Of a stretch of DNA of 64,000 nucleotides, positions 45,705 to 58,000 are shown one piece after another (position 1 is the stretch's first letter; each line of letters opens with the position of its first letter). Made by a program: the position numbers and the translations under genes. Source of the stretch: Oryzias latipes (lineage: Eukaryota; Chordata; Actinopteri; Beloniformes; Adrianichthyidae); NCBI RefSeq assembly GCF_002234675.1, contig NC_019868.2, forward strand, positions 3,698,909 to 3,762,908, read 5' to 3'. Below the pieces are notes generated by a model. It searched no databases and was not told the DNA's origin. It saw only the letters and a program-made list of their open reading frames with translations.

Positions 45705-45874
45705 CCTGATACGGACGCCGCCATGTTGGAACCAGTCGACAGTGATTGGTCGGAGTCGCTCTGAGTCATTGCATCTATGGCAATTGTGACAGTAGTTGCC
45801 ATAGATACGATGACTCAGAGCGACTCAGACCAATCACTGTCGTCTGGTTTCAACATGGCGGCGCCCGTATCAGG
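45705..45874. repeat. Large inverted repeat, arms of about 79 bases with a 10-base spacer
   Basis: The arms 45705-45784 and 45795-45874 are reverse complements with few mismatches; the outer ends read CCTGATACGGACGCCGCCAT and ATGGCGGCGCCCGTATCAGG. Each arm matches one end of the repeat seen at 9280-11165 and 60433-60725, so it is a head-to-head pair of that repeat's terminus. It lies in the 5' intron of the rnf130-like gene. Confidence 0.85.
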
Positions 45875-46139
45875 ATTTAGTGGACCTTCCTATTTGGGAA
45901 CACGAGAAAGGAGGGGTTGAGCTTTCCATTGTTGTCACAGTCAATGTTCACACCAAGCCTCTGCCAACAGTAGATGGTGGACATTTGCTAGAAAACAGTA
46001 GAAGAAGAAGAAGGAGCCCCTTCCTGCTTGTCCAGTGTGAACACCATGAACGTCACATGCTCGGTGTGATCATAGCGTGAGAGCTGAGAGTGGGCGAGGA
46101 AGAGTCCTCAATCCAGGTTCCTGCCACATGAATTTAACA

Positions 46140-46430
46140 AACTTCCAGCCATCCTGCATTCAGCAGTGGCTCATTTGGGGGTTGAGCAACTGTCGTGTCC
46201 TTGGGCAAGACACTTCACCATCCGTGCCTGCAGTGTGGCTCCATGTGTGAATGCATATGAATGTCCCTGTGAGGGTCAGAGGGGCAGTAGGCGTCCACGT
46301 CTTCGTCCGTCTGCCCCAGGGCAGCTGTGGCTACATCAACAACTTAGCATCACTGAGTATGAATAATGGAAACTCATGGTAAGTGCTTTGAGCGTCTGGA
46401 AAAGCACAGAAAAATCCAATCCATTTAAGT
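46140..46430 (+). repeat. SINE-like fish repeat with L2-like 3' end
   Basis: The stretch includes GTGTCCTTGGGCAAGACACT, GTCTGCCCCAGGGCAGCTGT and, near the end, AAGTGCTTTGAGCGTCTGGA followed by AAAAGCACAGAAAAATCCAA. This wording is very common in fish genomes as a short retroposon. It ends 165 bases before the acceptor of the ATG exon of the rnf130-like gene. Confidence 0.6.
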
Positions 46431-46618
46431 GAAACATGTAAGAATGAATCAAATTGAGAGTGTTGGTAGCCTGATACAGCTTTATTCTATATGTTAAGGG
46501 GGTTCATAATCACCTGCAGCACAGGAAGTGATGTCATCCATGCACAGACTAAAGAGAACGACAAAGTTACTTTTGTGTTTTTATGTTTTCATAGTTTAGA
46601 TGTAAGTGCAAGCTCAGC

Positions 46619-49600
46619 ATGACAGCTCAAAGCTGGACCTGCCTCTCCATGCCCGCCACCCTGGTCCTGGTCCACATCCTGGTCCTGGCTCACTCAATGT
46701 CAGCCGCACGCTCCGACAGGAACCTGGTGCTGGAGGAGAATGTGGATGCCACTGTCAACGCCACCGTGCTGGACGCACGAGGAAACACCGTGCACGTGAT
46801 GAGCAGAGACGACGGCACATACGGACAGAACTCCCCCAAAGTGGATGCCAGGGGTGTCGTCATCGCACCCTCCCCACATCATGGAGGTAAGGACATCTGA
46901 TAAGCTCACATCTGCAGCCCAAAACACAGACGTACAAGTGGAAACCTGGAGACACCTGCATGCACACCTGCACGCACACCTGCACGCACACCTGCATCCA
47001 CACCTGCATCCACACCTGCATGGCTGGGTGACGCTGCAGATTCCTGAGTCTATTCCTTTTAGATCATCAGTCCTGATTTATGGATGAATGCTTGAAGCTT
47101 TTCCACTTCTCTATGTCTATGACACATTGAAACTCCTTCATATTTGTATCTATTGCTGCTATTTTGGTTGAACTCGTTCAGGAAATTACTGCCTGTACGT
47201 TTAATTTTTGATATGTTTTGAAGTAATTAAAATATCTGAAATTTCAGTCCATAGGAATGAATGGAGAAATATTTTAAGTCCTAGAGAAACCATTCAACTT
47301 TAAAATGTTCTGCAGGGTTTTTTCCCTTGTATTCAGATTGTAAAACATCCTTTTGGTTTTTACACAATTACAGTTCAAATTTCATTCAGATCATTTCTGG
47401 ATTTATAATGGAAGTCAATGGAGCGGAATGATCCAGAGATACACCGTGATCACATGATTGCTTAGAGTTGGGAGAGGAGATTTTTGAGGACACTTCTTTT
47501 TCTCAATAAACTGCTAGAACTCCAATACCGTTTGTCTCAGAGTCACGATTTTTACTAACAAAATGTAAGAAAATGCCTCTAGTCTCATCAAATCATACTC
47601 TCCAAGTTGTGAAACAAACACTTCTTTCTCCAAGACAAACTTCTGCTACTTTCCTATTTGTGACTATCTTACAATTGTGAGACCATAGTTAAACTCAGAC
47701 ACAAGAGCAGAACACGGGGTGGCGTAAGGCGTTGGGATTCTGACAAGACTTCATTTGTCTCAGTTAGTAATTCAGTTTTAAAAATATTAATATTTGTTTA
47801 CTGAGAGTGAAAATTGAGACGGAGCCATTGGTTTGTATGGGATTCCCAGCTACCCTTATGCCTTAGTCACATGCACCAGTGTGGGGGTCGACTCATACAG
47901 GTGCTGTGGGGTTTTGGGTTGTCCGGTCCCATGGAGGGTTCTAGAACAGACGGGCTGCATCTTGAAAGGAACGTAGGCGTGTCTTGCAGTTTCCTTGAGG
48001 CTCGTATGGCCACCTCAAAGGAAGTCATGATAATGAAACATATCATTGGCGTGTGTGTGGTCATAATCCTGACGCACTCACAGCTTGTGGGAGGAGCTAC
48101 TGTCCAAAGTAGCCTGATCGCTTAATAGAAGCATCGACTGTATATCTGTGTATCTCATATACAGTTGATGCATGGAAGACACGGTGATGTTTAGAGATCA
48201 GGTTTATTTATTTGAATAGCTCTGCAAAAGCATCAGTGATCACGTCTCCATAGCCGCGGTTACATGAGCAGAATATCTTGATCGGGTTAAAATTCACCCG
48301 TTCACATGGGATCAGAAAATCTTTTTCCGATTAGAACAAACGTTCCCATGGCTCACACTTTCAGTCGGAATGAATCATTTGGGCATGCGCAGTAGTGTTG
48401 AAAAGGACTGAGCGACATTTATTTCTGCTTCCCCAAACTGGCTGCGTGAGCTGGCGGCTCTCCTGAGTCCTTCAGCCGCTAACCCAGAGCGGCGGAACGC
48501 CTCGCAGTCTGAATTCTCCCACACATAACAAAACAAAACAAAAAAAACGCACACCGAACAAGCATCCTCCTCCCCTCAGACACGGAGTTATTAACCCAGC
48601 TCCTCTGCTCACTCGGGTGCCAGTGGACCGAGTGAGCGTCGGGGGGCACGAAGAGCTCCTTCCCCGTACCTCCCTCGTGAGGGGTGAAAGAGACGGGAGA
48701 GCCAGCGGGGCGAGAGCGGTCCCCTATGCGCTCCAATGCTTTTCTCTCAGCGAAACACCGTCTATGCGTGACTTAAACCAGAGCAGTAGTGACACACGAT
48801 CGGAATGACCGTTTACATGCTCCACGATAGGATAAACGATCGGTATAACCCACCTATCTCGATCGGAAAGAAATTCTGATCCGAACGAGTCTGATCGGGG
48901 CAGAGTATTCTGAATGGCGCGTTTACATGACGCATTTTCTTTCCGATCAGGCGTTCATTCCGATTACTTTTGCCCATGTAAACGCGGCTATGAGCCGCGT
49001 TTACATGGGCAAAAGTAATCGGTCTGGATTCATCAGATCATTCAGAGACTCTAACAGTACGGAGAGCTTCACCATCTACTGCAGGAGCTACGTCTGAATG
49101 ACGGACGCTTTCACTTCTGTCTCTCTGTGACCCAGTTTGATGACTTGCTGTCCCATATTAGTCAGAGGAGGCAAAAAATAAATACAAGAATTAGAGGAAC
49201 TTTTTACTATTCTCTCAATACAAATAAGAAGAATATGATGAAGTTCAGTGAGAGAAAAAACAGATTCTCCTCCATGTTGGTGTTAGACTCCGCCCACTGA
49301 TCACATCATCAGCACGTCACGGGCCAAAGCGAGACATGAATTCCTCCCCAAAGTTCAGATATTTGAGGACGCACGTCAGAATTTTTGCTTCATCGCCTGA
49401 ACGACTCAGCCACCAGTCCGCCATGCTGTGCCTGTCGCTCAAATCATGCTGCAGGACCTCTGATGGCATCTGTATTCTGAGTTAACATTGAAACTGGATG
49501 CGTTGGGTGTGAATGCATCTTGAGTCTTGTTAGAGAATTTTGACCGAGAACATCAAAGGCTGGTGTGGCGCTCCAGGCCTGGGTGGCTGGCATCCTGCTG

Positions 49601-52600
49601 GTCTTCCAGAAACCCAGCCCACCTGCTGCCGGTCATCTGGGTCAGTCATCATGTTTTTGGAAATTATCCTCTATTTACCGTTGTTTCATGCAGTGAAGTT
49701 CAACACTTTAACTGGCATCAGCAGTTGTGAACAGAAGTACCTTCTGTGTACTTTCTGTAGGCCATACTTAGCTCAGTCATACATGTAGGTACTTGTAACA
49801 GAAACCTCCTAGGACAGTAGATCAGGTCAGGTCAGACAGCATTTTGCTGTTACTGAGAGTTTGACTTTAAAGTCTATTAGATGTTTGACAAATGCTTCTC
49901 ATTTTTAATCAACAGAATAGCCAACAATAAATTACTTTTTAACATTTAAAAATAACATGCAAAATTATAAGAACTGTTTATTTGAACTCCTTTTACATTT
50001 ACTAATTATAATAATTTACTGTATTCGTTTTTCATGCAGATTTTTCTTGCATTTTGTTAACATCTGTTTAAAATACTGGGACATGATTCTTGGCTTTCAG
50101 AGCTGATAAAAAACTTGAAACTTTCACCATTTTTCAAAGCAGTGATTGTGGCGTTTGGCCTTCCAGCAAGTATTTTTATGTTGCTGTTTTTTCAAACAGT
50201 TTTGAACTTTCTTTAGCTTGGAAACAGCAACAAAATACTTTGCAACTTTTTCATTCTTTTGCATGTTTTTTCGTGTTTGAGCAAGCTTCAGCTTGGTTAG
50301 CTCATTTAGCCGTTTGCTTCAGCGTTTGCAGCGTCAGCATTCACACCAGCACTACTGCAGAAACTCAATTTTCTATTTTGGTATTTGATTTGATGTGTAG
50401 AATATTTAAACATTTTTTTCTGTTTTTGATTTAGTTACAGTGGTCCCTCATTAATGTTGGCAGTTATCTAAAAATAGTTCGCAATAGGCAAATTCTGCAA
50501 AGTAGTCAATTATTTAATTGAATTATTTTTACAAGTATTACAGATATTTGAAGGCTGTAAAACTCCTGACTACACACTTTATCCACTTTTCTCAGACAGA
50601 CATGAACATCTTCAGATTTTTGAAGACTTGCGTACATTTCACAAACTGAACACATTCTGTACAGGAAACTCAGCACGGAGGAGATTGACAGTTCAAAACA
50701 ATACACTGTAAAAAAAAAGCACGCACATTTGCAGAAAAAAATGGTGAACTGCTATATAACGAGAGAACACTGTAATACAATTTTTCTTGTCGAGATAAAG
50801 TTTTTAAACTAGTTGGTGTTCATGAGGTCAGGCTCAAAAGCACTTGGGTTATGCAGCAGAACAAAGATCTACAAACAGCAGCAGTTCCTTTTCTAGATGG
50901 AAAGTCCTTAGACTTTCCATCTCTCTTAAGCTTGCACCTCCAGAGAGCAACATAGTACAGTGGTCCCTTGTTATATCGCGGTTCAGCTTTTGCAGTCTTG
51001 CAGTTTTGTGAATTTTGTTTGGGACCGTTTTTTGTCTTTTTTTACAGCGCTCTCTGTTCTGCTTTCTGATTGGCTGTTGACCTTGTCAATCAATCTCCGC
51101 CGTGCTGTGTCTCTAGACAGTACAGGATGTGTTTGGTTTGCCAAATCTGCATAAATCTTCACTGTGATCACATCTCTGTTTTCATTCTGTAATACTTTTC
51201 TATGAAGATTTTAACTTTGAGAGTTTAAACAAGAGAGAAAAGTGTGGACATGTTCATGTCTGTCTGAAGAAAGCCTATAAAGTGTTGAGGGGGGAGTTTT
51301 ACAGCCTTAAAACATCTGTAATCCTACTTTGCGGATTTCATCGATCACCGGTAATTTTGAGAACGTAACCCCCGCGATAAACAAAGGAAGACTGTTTTCC
51401 TCTAAGTCAGTGAGTCGAGTTTGTCCTAAAGGATTCTTTCGACACAATAAGATCACAAAGATCCCTCTTCTTAAAATCTCAGTGTTTTCTATAAAATACT
51501 TGTTGGAGTCCCACAGAGACTAGAAATCAAGCACAATTCAGTTTCTTGTTAAACTGAAGAAGGATTATGTAAACTAAGCCAGCAGTGGTCAAAATACCTC
51601 ATATTCATCTGATCAACAACTTTTTTAAAGATCAATAGCCAATCAGAAGTGGCTTTGTTCTACCTCAATGTCCATTCACCAGTCACAAGTTTACCTGTGT
51701 TCCCACATTATGTTTTATTTTGAAAATTCAGGGGGATTCAGCATGTCCTAATCCCTTTCTCTTCATCAGTAATGTTGATCTAAATGGACTGGACTTAAGC
51801 AAAGTCCACGTCCATCTTCAGTTCCGCCTCCTGTGTCTCTGACAAAAACATGTCTGGTTTGACCACATCTCTTACTGAGAGAGTCCTCTTCACGTCTGCT
51901 TATGCTATGAGCCACAAGTCTTCCAGAAAGAAGCTGTAGGTCTTATGGAAAAGCTTTGGTCAAAGAAACAGGATGTACGGTAGTTGTAACACAGAAATAA
52001 GCAAGTTAGCAAAATGAAGCGTCACCTCACAGACTGGGACCATGGAGCTCGATCTATCCACAGCGTATAAGTGTGCTCATTATCTAAAATGAACTGGACA
52101 TTAACATCCCCACATGGAAGCACAGATTTGGAGAGGTTAGATGAACTGGATCTTTGATCTGACCGGAGACAGGACTGTCACATTGACGTAACAACTCAGG
52201 TACAAAGAAACAGATCAGCAGACAGCCGTCTGTAAAGAGAACAGGTTTCCTCCAGATCCGTCAGAGGAGCAGCTGAAGTCTTGAATCTTCCTGCCAAGCC
52301 CTCAGCTGCAGACCTTTGTGGATGTTTCTCTGTGTGACCAGGACCACCGATGCTGTGAGTCTGTCAGCTCACTCCAGACAAGACCAGATCAGTGGTCCAG
52401 TTCAGTACAAGTAGATGAAATTCCCCCACATACTCTGAGCATGCTCAGGTTTGTGTGTGCAAGTAAACATGTGTGTGCGTGGAAGGGATTTTTATGTTTG
52501 TTTGTTTTTTGGATGTTAGCTGCAGGTGTGTTTTGGTGGATTGTGGCTGTGCTGCAGCTATGTGTGTTGTTTTTGTGGACACGGCTACCGTCTGTTTTTG

Positions 52601-55054
52601 CGTTTGTGTGTGCGCCTCTGGTGAGCTGCTGCAGAGGCTGCTGGAGGATGAGGGATTGTGTGTCTCTGCCCTGAAGTGTCCGGTTACAGTCAGCCTTTAC
52701 AAGGACACTGCAGCTGCTGCGCGGGTCTGCAGCTCCAAACTGCAGCGTCACATGAAGCCGCTCAGATCCTTTTTTCTTTAACGCAGTCATTATTTAAACC
52801 AATCCGCGTCTTTCAAATGTCTGTAACAAACACCTAATAGTTTAATACCTCTTTGTTGCAGTTACAGTTAAAGACCCACTCCAATAGAAATGGTGATTTT
52901 GGTGTTTTTAGCATCTTCTTGTGGCATTTTTCTCCTGATGGGAGACGTACGCTCATCGGCCACTTCATTAGGTCCATCTAGCTAGTATCGGGTTGGACCC
53001 CCTTTTGCCTTCAGAACTGCCTTAATCCTTGGTGGCACAGATTCAACAAGGTACTGGAAACATTCCTCAGAGTTTGGTCCATATGTACATGACAGCATCA
53101 CACAGTTGCTGCAGATTTGTTGGCTGCACATCCATGATGTCGATCTTCTGTTCTATCACAACCCAAAGGTTCTCTATTGGGTTGAGATCTGGTGACTGTG
53201 GAGGTCATTTGAGTTCAGTGAACTCATTGTCATGTTGAAGGAACCAGTCTGAGATGATTCCAGCTTTAGGACACGGTGCCTTATCCTGCTGGAAGTAGCC
53301 ATCAGAAGACGGTACACTGTGGTCAGAAAGGGATGGACATGGTCAGCAACAATACTCAGGTAGGCTGTGGTGTTGAAACCATGCTCAATTATTGTTGATG
53401 TCCAAATTCTGACTCTACCATCCAAATGAAGCAGCAGAAATGGAGACTCATCAGACCAGACAACATTTTTTTCAATCTTCTATTGTCCAGTTTTGGTGAT
53501 TCTGTGTGAATTGTAGCCTCAGTTTCCTGTTCTTAGCTGACAAGAGTGATGCCTGGTGTGGCCTCTGACATCAAGAAAACATTTCTGACCACAGAACTGC
53601 CGCTCACTGAATATTTTCTCTTTTTCGGACCATTCTCTGTAAACCCTAGAGATGGTGTTGAAATCCCAGTAGATCAGCAGTTTCAATAATGCTTGTCAGT
53701 TTTATTGCACCACTAATGTTAGATTGGGGGTGTGAGAAGCTGTAAGCAAGCGGGAAACAGTGTAAACAAAGGGATGATGGGAAGTAGACGCTGCCTTACT
53801 CCGCGCATGACCGGTTAGTGAGTATGGGTACCTTAACTGACATCTAAACGGACGATTTCAAACTGCTTTGTCCGAAAACTCATCTGGGATCAAAAGTGCT
53901 TCAGTAAAACTCCAGATAGAGTTACTTTCTTTCTGCTTATATGTTGTGTAATAGTTTTTTTCCCACGATGCAGCTAGAGTTATAGATATAGGGAGGTAAA
54001 AAAGGTGGCACTTTAATTTTCTAGACACCTATAATTGTATAATTTCCAGCTGGTTTAGTTCAGAGAGGCTGAATGTTTTCCAGTATCTGGAGGAGCTCTT
54101 CAGTATTCATATCATCCAGGTTATAATTACCGAAAACTGTCAAGAAATACTTCCTATCCACTTCCTGGAAGGTCCTCATAGATGCTCAGGTACCTGCAGG
54201 TGTGAACAGGTGAGGTTTCTCTGACAGTGTATTTGCAGCAGAGAACATAACAGTGTTTTGTGTTGTACATTTTTTTGAGTGAAATAACAACACATGCAAA
54301 TAGTCATTGATTTTATGTTATAATTAGAAAAAATAGCAGAAGAGTTACAGTTCAGTTTAAAAACAATTTTTTTTTATGAAGAAGGATTTTTACATTTTGA
54401 TCATCTCGGCTGCCTGACAATCACTAATAAAATCTACCATATAGTTTTAATGTGGAATTTTTGTTTTGACTGATCAACAATGAAGATATATTTGTGTTAC
54501 ACTTAGGAAATTGAATTATAAGCTTATTTTTTGTGTAGATTTCATTTTAGCTAGCAAGGCAGATCAAGAACTCATCCTTTATTCAACTCTGGCTTTGTGT
54601 TTATAGTTGTGGACCGCCAGGGCTGTGATCCAAACACCCACTTCCTGGTTCCTCCTCGGACTGTGCACTGGGTGGCGCTGTTACAGAGAGGCAACTGTAC
54701 CTTTAAAGAGAAGATCCTGAAGGCAGCTGCCTACAATGCCACAGCAGTCCTCATCTACAACAACTCCACGGAGAAAACCGTCAAGATGGGTCATGAAGGT
54801 CCAAACCATCCACCAACACAAGCAACCCTTCTCATTCAAAAGCCAGATCACAGACAGATCACTGCAGAAAACAGATCACAAGCATGTTCCCAGACTAATC
54901 ACACGCAAGATCACTAACTTATCCCAGACAGGATCACAGAATAGATCAAATAGGTGATCATATTAGTCACAAACTTGATCAAACACCATAATTGTTCAGG
55001 TGGAGGTCTGAGGATCCCTGCGTCCCCTATGATAAGATAAGATAAGATAAGATA

Positions 55055-55086
<32 letters not shown>

Positions 55087-58000
55087 ACTTTATTGATCCC
55101 CGGAGGGAAATTAAGTAGACCCATGACCTTGACCCTCACCAAAGTGGACAATAGAAATCCAAGAACATCTTACTTTGAAGTCCTCTAAAGATTGAATGTT
55201 TGTCTTGCTGTCTTTATGTTGATAAAACTTTTTGAACTTTTGCATTAAGGAGAACAGCTAGATTATGAACGTTTTCAAAACAGAGGTTATCTTTATGTGA
55301 ATCATGTGACGTGCAGTCACTGTGAGAACTTTTTTCAAAACTAGAACATCACTTCATACTGATGTAGCATCTCAAAGGTTTAAGAGCTGATCTCAGCTTT
55401 TTAAATTGTGTTTTTCATAAAATCCAACCTCCAGTTTGTTTTTTAAGAACCAGATGATGAGGGCAGAGGAGGCATAGGGATGCAGAGGATGGAGGGCGTG
55501 AGCTACGGCTTCCTGCCGATCAATGAGGCTAAATATAGGCGACTGTCATTGATGAGGTCATTGTGACCCCACTGTGTGCGTGCGGGCAGGCGTGTGTATG
55601 TGTGCGGGCAGGCGTGTGTATGTGTGCGGGCTTGCTTGTATGTGTGAGGTAGAGATGACTTTGTTGGCTGAATTGCAAACAGGAGGAAGTTATAATCACA
55701 ACTAGAGTTTATTCTACATCCACAAAGAACAGGAGGCAGTTACCATGGAAACACAATAAAGAACAGTCAGACATGGTCTGAGGACACGATGAGGAAAGAA
55801 GGTATAGATGAAATGGCACTAAGATACGTCACCTGCTTGTATCTGTACAGACATGACCTTCAGCTCCCCTGTTTCAGACAGCAGGGGGGGGGGGGGGGGG
55901 GGTTCAGCAGAGTTTGTTGGAAAGTGTGAGGTTGATAACCTCCTTCAAGCGAGCGCATATATGACATGCAGGTGGAAGATTCCAACTTCTATATTTCGTA
56001 TTCTTTTGTCTGCCGTTTAGGTCAGCCTGGGATCTCAGTAGGGTTGGAGCAAAAGTCTGGAGCAGGGCAACTGTGTCAACAGACTTCCAGACTGAAGCTG
56101 CCTTTTTTCGCACAGGGATGTGGGAAGGAACAGTTTTGAGTTTTGAGAATTCATTTGCATCTCTGGTTTTTAGGTCCGGACAACTTAAAACCAAGTTCTG
56201 TTTGTGGGTTTGTTTCTTTTTAGAGACTCAAAAGTGATGGATGCTTGTTTACCACATCATTAAGTCTAACCTTCAGCAATAGCAGAGGACAGGTTTGGTT
56301 AAAAACCTGAGACCCTCAGTAAAGGGCAGAGTCAGGACAGTTTGATTTGCAGGTCTTTGTGGTCTCATAGCTCCATGAATCATAGGCTCAAACACCATTC
56401 CAACCCTTTGAAGTGAAAGGCTCTTGGATTTCTTTTGTCCACTTTGTTGAGGGTCAAGGTCGTAGGGGGAGCAGGGATCTCCAGACCTCCACCTGACCAA
56501 TTCCTGCAGCTCTCTTTGAAGACTAAAGTGTTCCAATGCAGCTAAAAAGACTGCTGTCCAGCATTTCCTGGGCTTCCTAGTTGTAGATCCTCTTAACACC
56601 TCAATAGGAAGGTGTCTAGGTTACATTCTTACTAGATGTCAAAACCCGTCTCACCTAGTTCTTCTTGACATTTATGGATAGCAGATCTACCTTTGTTTGG
56701 ATGGCTTAGCTTTGTCTCTAAAGTGACCCTGTAAGGAAGCTCATTTCCACTAATTATGTCTTGGTGATTTTGTTGGTTTGTTAACAGTTCATAGTTCATG
56801 GCCTTAGGTGAAGTTATCATCTTATACTGACTCTAAGTTGAGTTCTTCCTTCTTACTCAGCTCTTGTCCTCAATGGGTGCAACCCCTAGCATCCCATCCA
56901 GCTACTCCAAAAACTGCTTAACTGATCTAAACTGACATTAGGAGAAGCAAATGACAGGAAATGACAGTGTAACAATCAATCAATGAATCAATGAATTAAT
57001 TTCTATTCATAAGATTGAACCACATCGATCTGTCTAAAGCAGAATCAAATCGAATCAACCAATACCAAAAAAAAAAAATCCTTTTTAAAAAGGAGAGACA
57101 CAGCCCATGCTTGATGACAAAAGAACTAAGAAGGTAGTCCAACTTTAGTTGGTACCCCTCAAATTAGTTAAGGTTCCTTTGCTGCTTTCAGTCACTGACC
57201 ATTGTTATGTCAAGGGCAGGCCTTTACTTTCGATTGCCTTCCATCTGCATTGCACCCAAACCAAAAGGCCTCTCTTGCATGTGGTGAATGCACAATAGGA
57301 CAAACTAACGTAGGTTTTTAGGCCAAGCTGAGTTAGACACCATTGGTAAAAGTTTGAAAACTATGAGCTTCCTGAAAACCCCCCTCTTCCAGTTCTGACT
57401 ACAATGTGGAACTCCAGCAAACATAGTTTGGGCAAGATGCGCTGAGTTATTGGTTTAATGCAGGGTTCTCAAACTTACAGCCCACGCGACAGTTACAGCC
57501 CCCAGAAGTTTATTTTGTGACCCCAAACTTGATATGAAAGTATATTATCAGTATGGCCCACAAAGGGAATGGGCCTCTGACAGGGCCATTTAGAAAGCTC
57601 CCTCTCGTCACTCCTCAATAGGGCTGACGTGTCATGGCTAGGCTAACCTCTAATTCACACCAAAGCACCACTGCTGCAGAACTGCAGCGTTGTCACATAA
57701 CTCCAGACTCTGCCTCCACTGGCCTCTGGGTAAATTGAGATTGAGACTCCTGATTTATTGAATTCAGTGTAGACGGAGATTTGTTAGTCAGCCAGTAATG
57801 TTGGGATGACATCAGCAGAAAGCAAATGTTGTGTGCTAATGTTTGCAGGTACTGGAGAGATAGTGGCGGTGATGATCACTGATGCGTATGGAAAAGAGAT
57901 CCTGGCGCACTTAGAGCGGAACTTCACGGTCTTGGTCTCTGTAGTTGTGGGTCAGCGCAGTTCCACCAAAAACATCAACCGCGGCTCGTTGGTCTTTGTC

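Noticed and set aside
48479-48808. Open frames inside the 740-bp TAGCCGCG element as a transposase
   Set aside because: Short frames on both strands arise in a GC-rich centre and match no transposase motif that I know.
52318-52790. Open frames of 118-133 codons on both strands in intron 1 of the rnf130-like gene
   Set aside because: The stretch is T/G-biased, the products are low in complexity, and no splice or homology signal supports coding.
55904-56820. Three successive minus-strand frames as a hidden gene in intron 2 of the rnf130-like gene
   Set aside because: No recognisable domain, start context or splice pattern joins them; chance or decayed repeat is as likely. Recorded only as an unassigned stretch.
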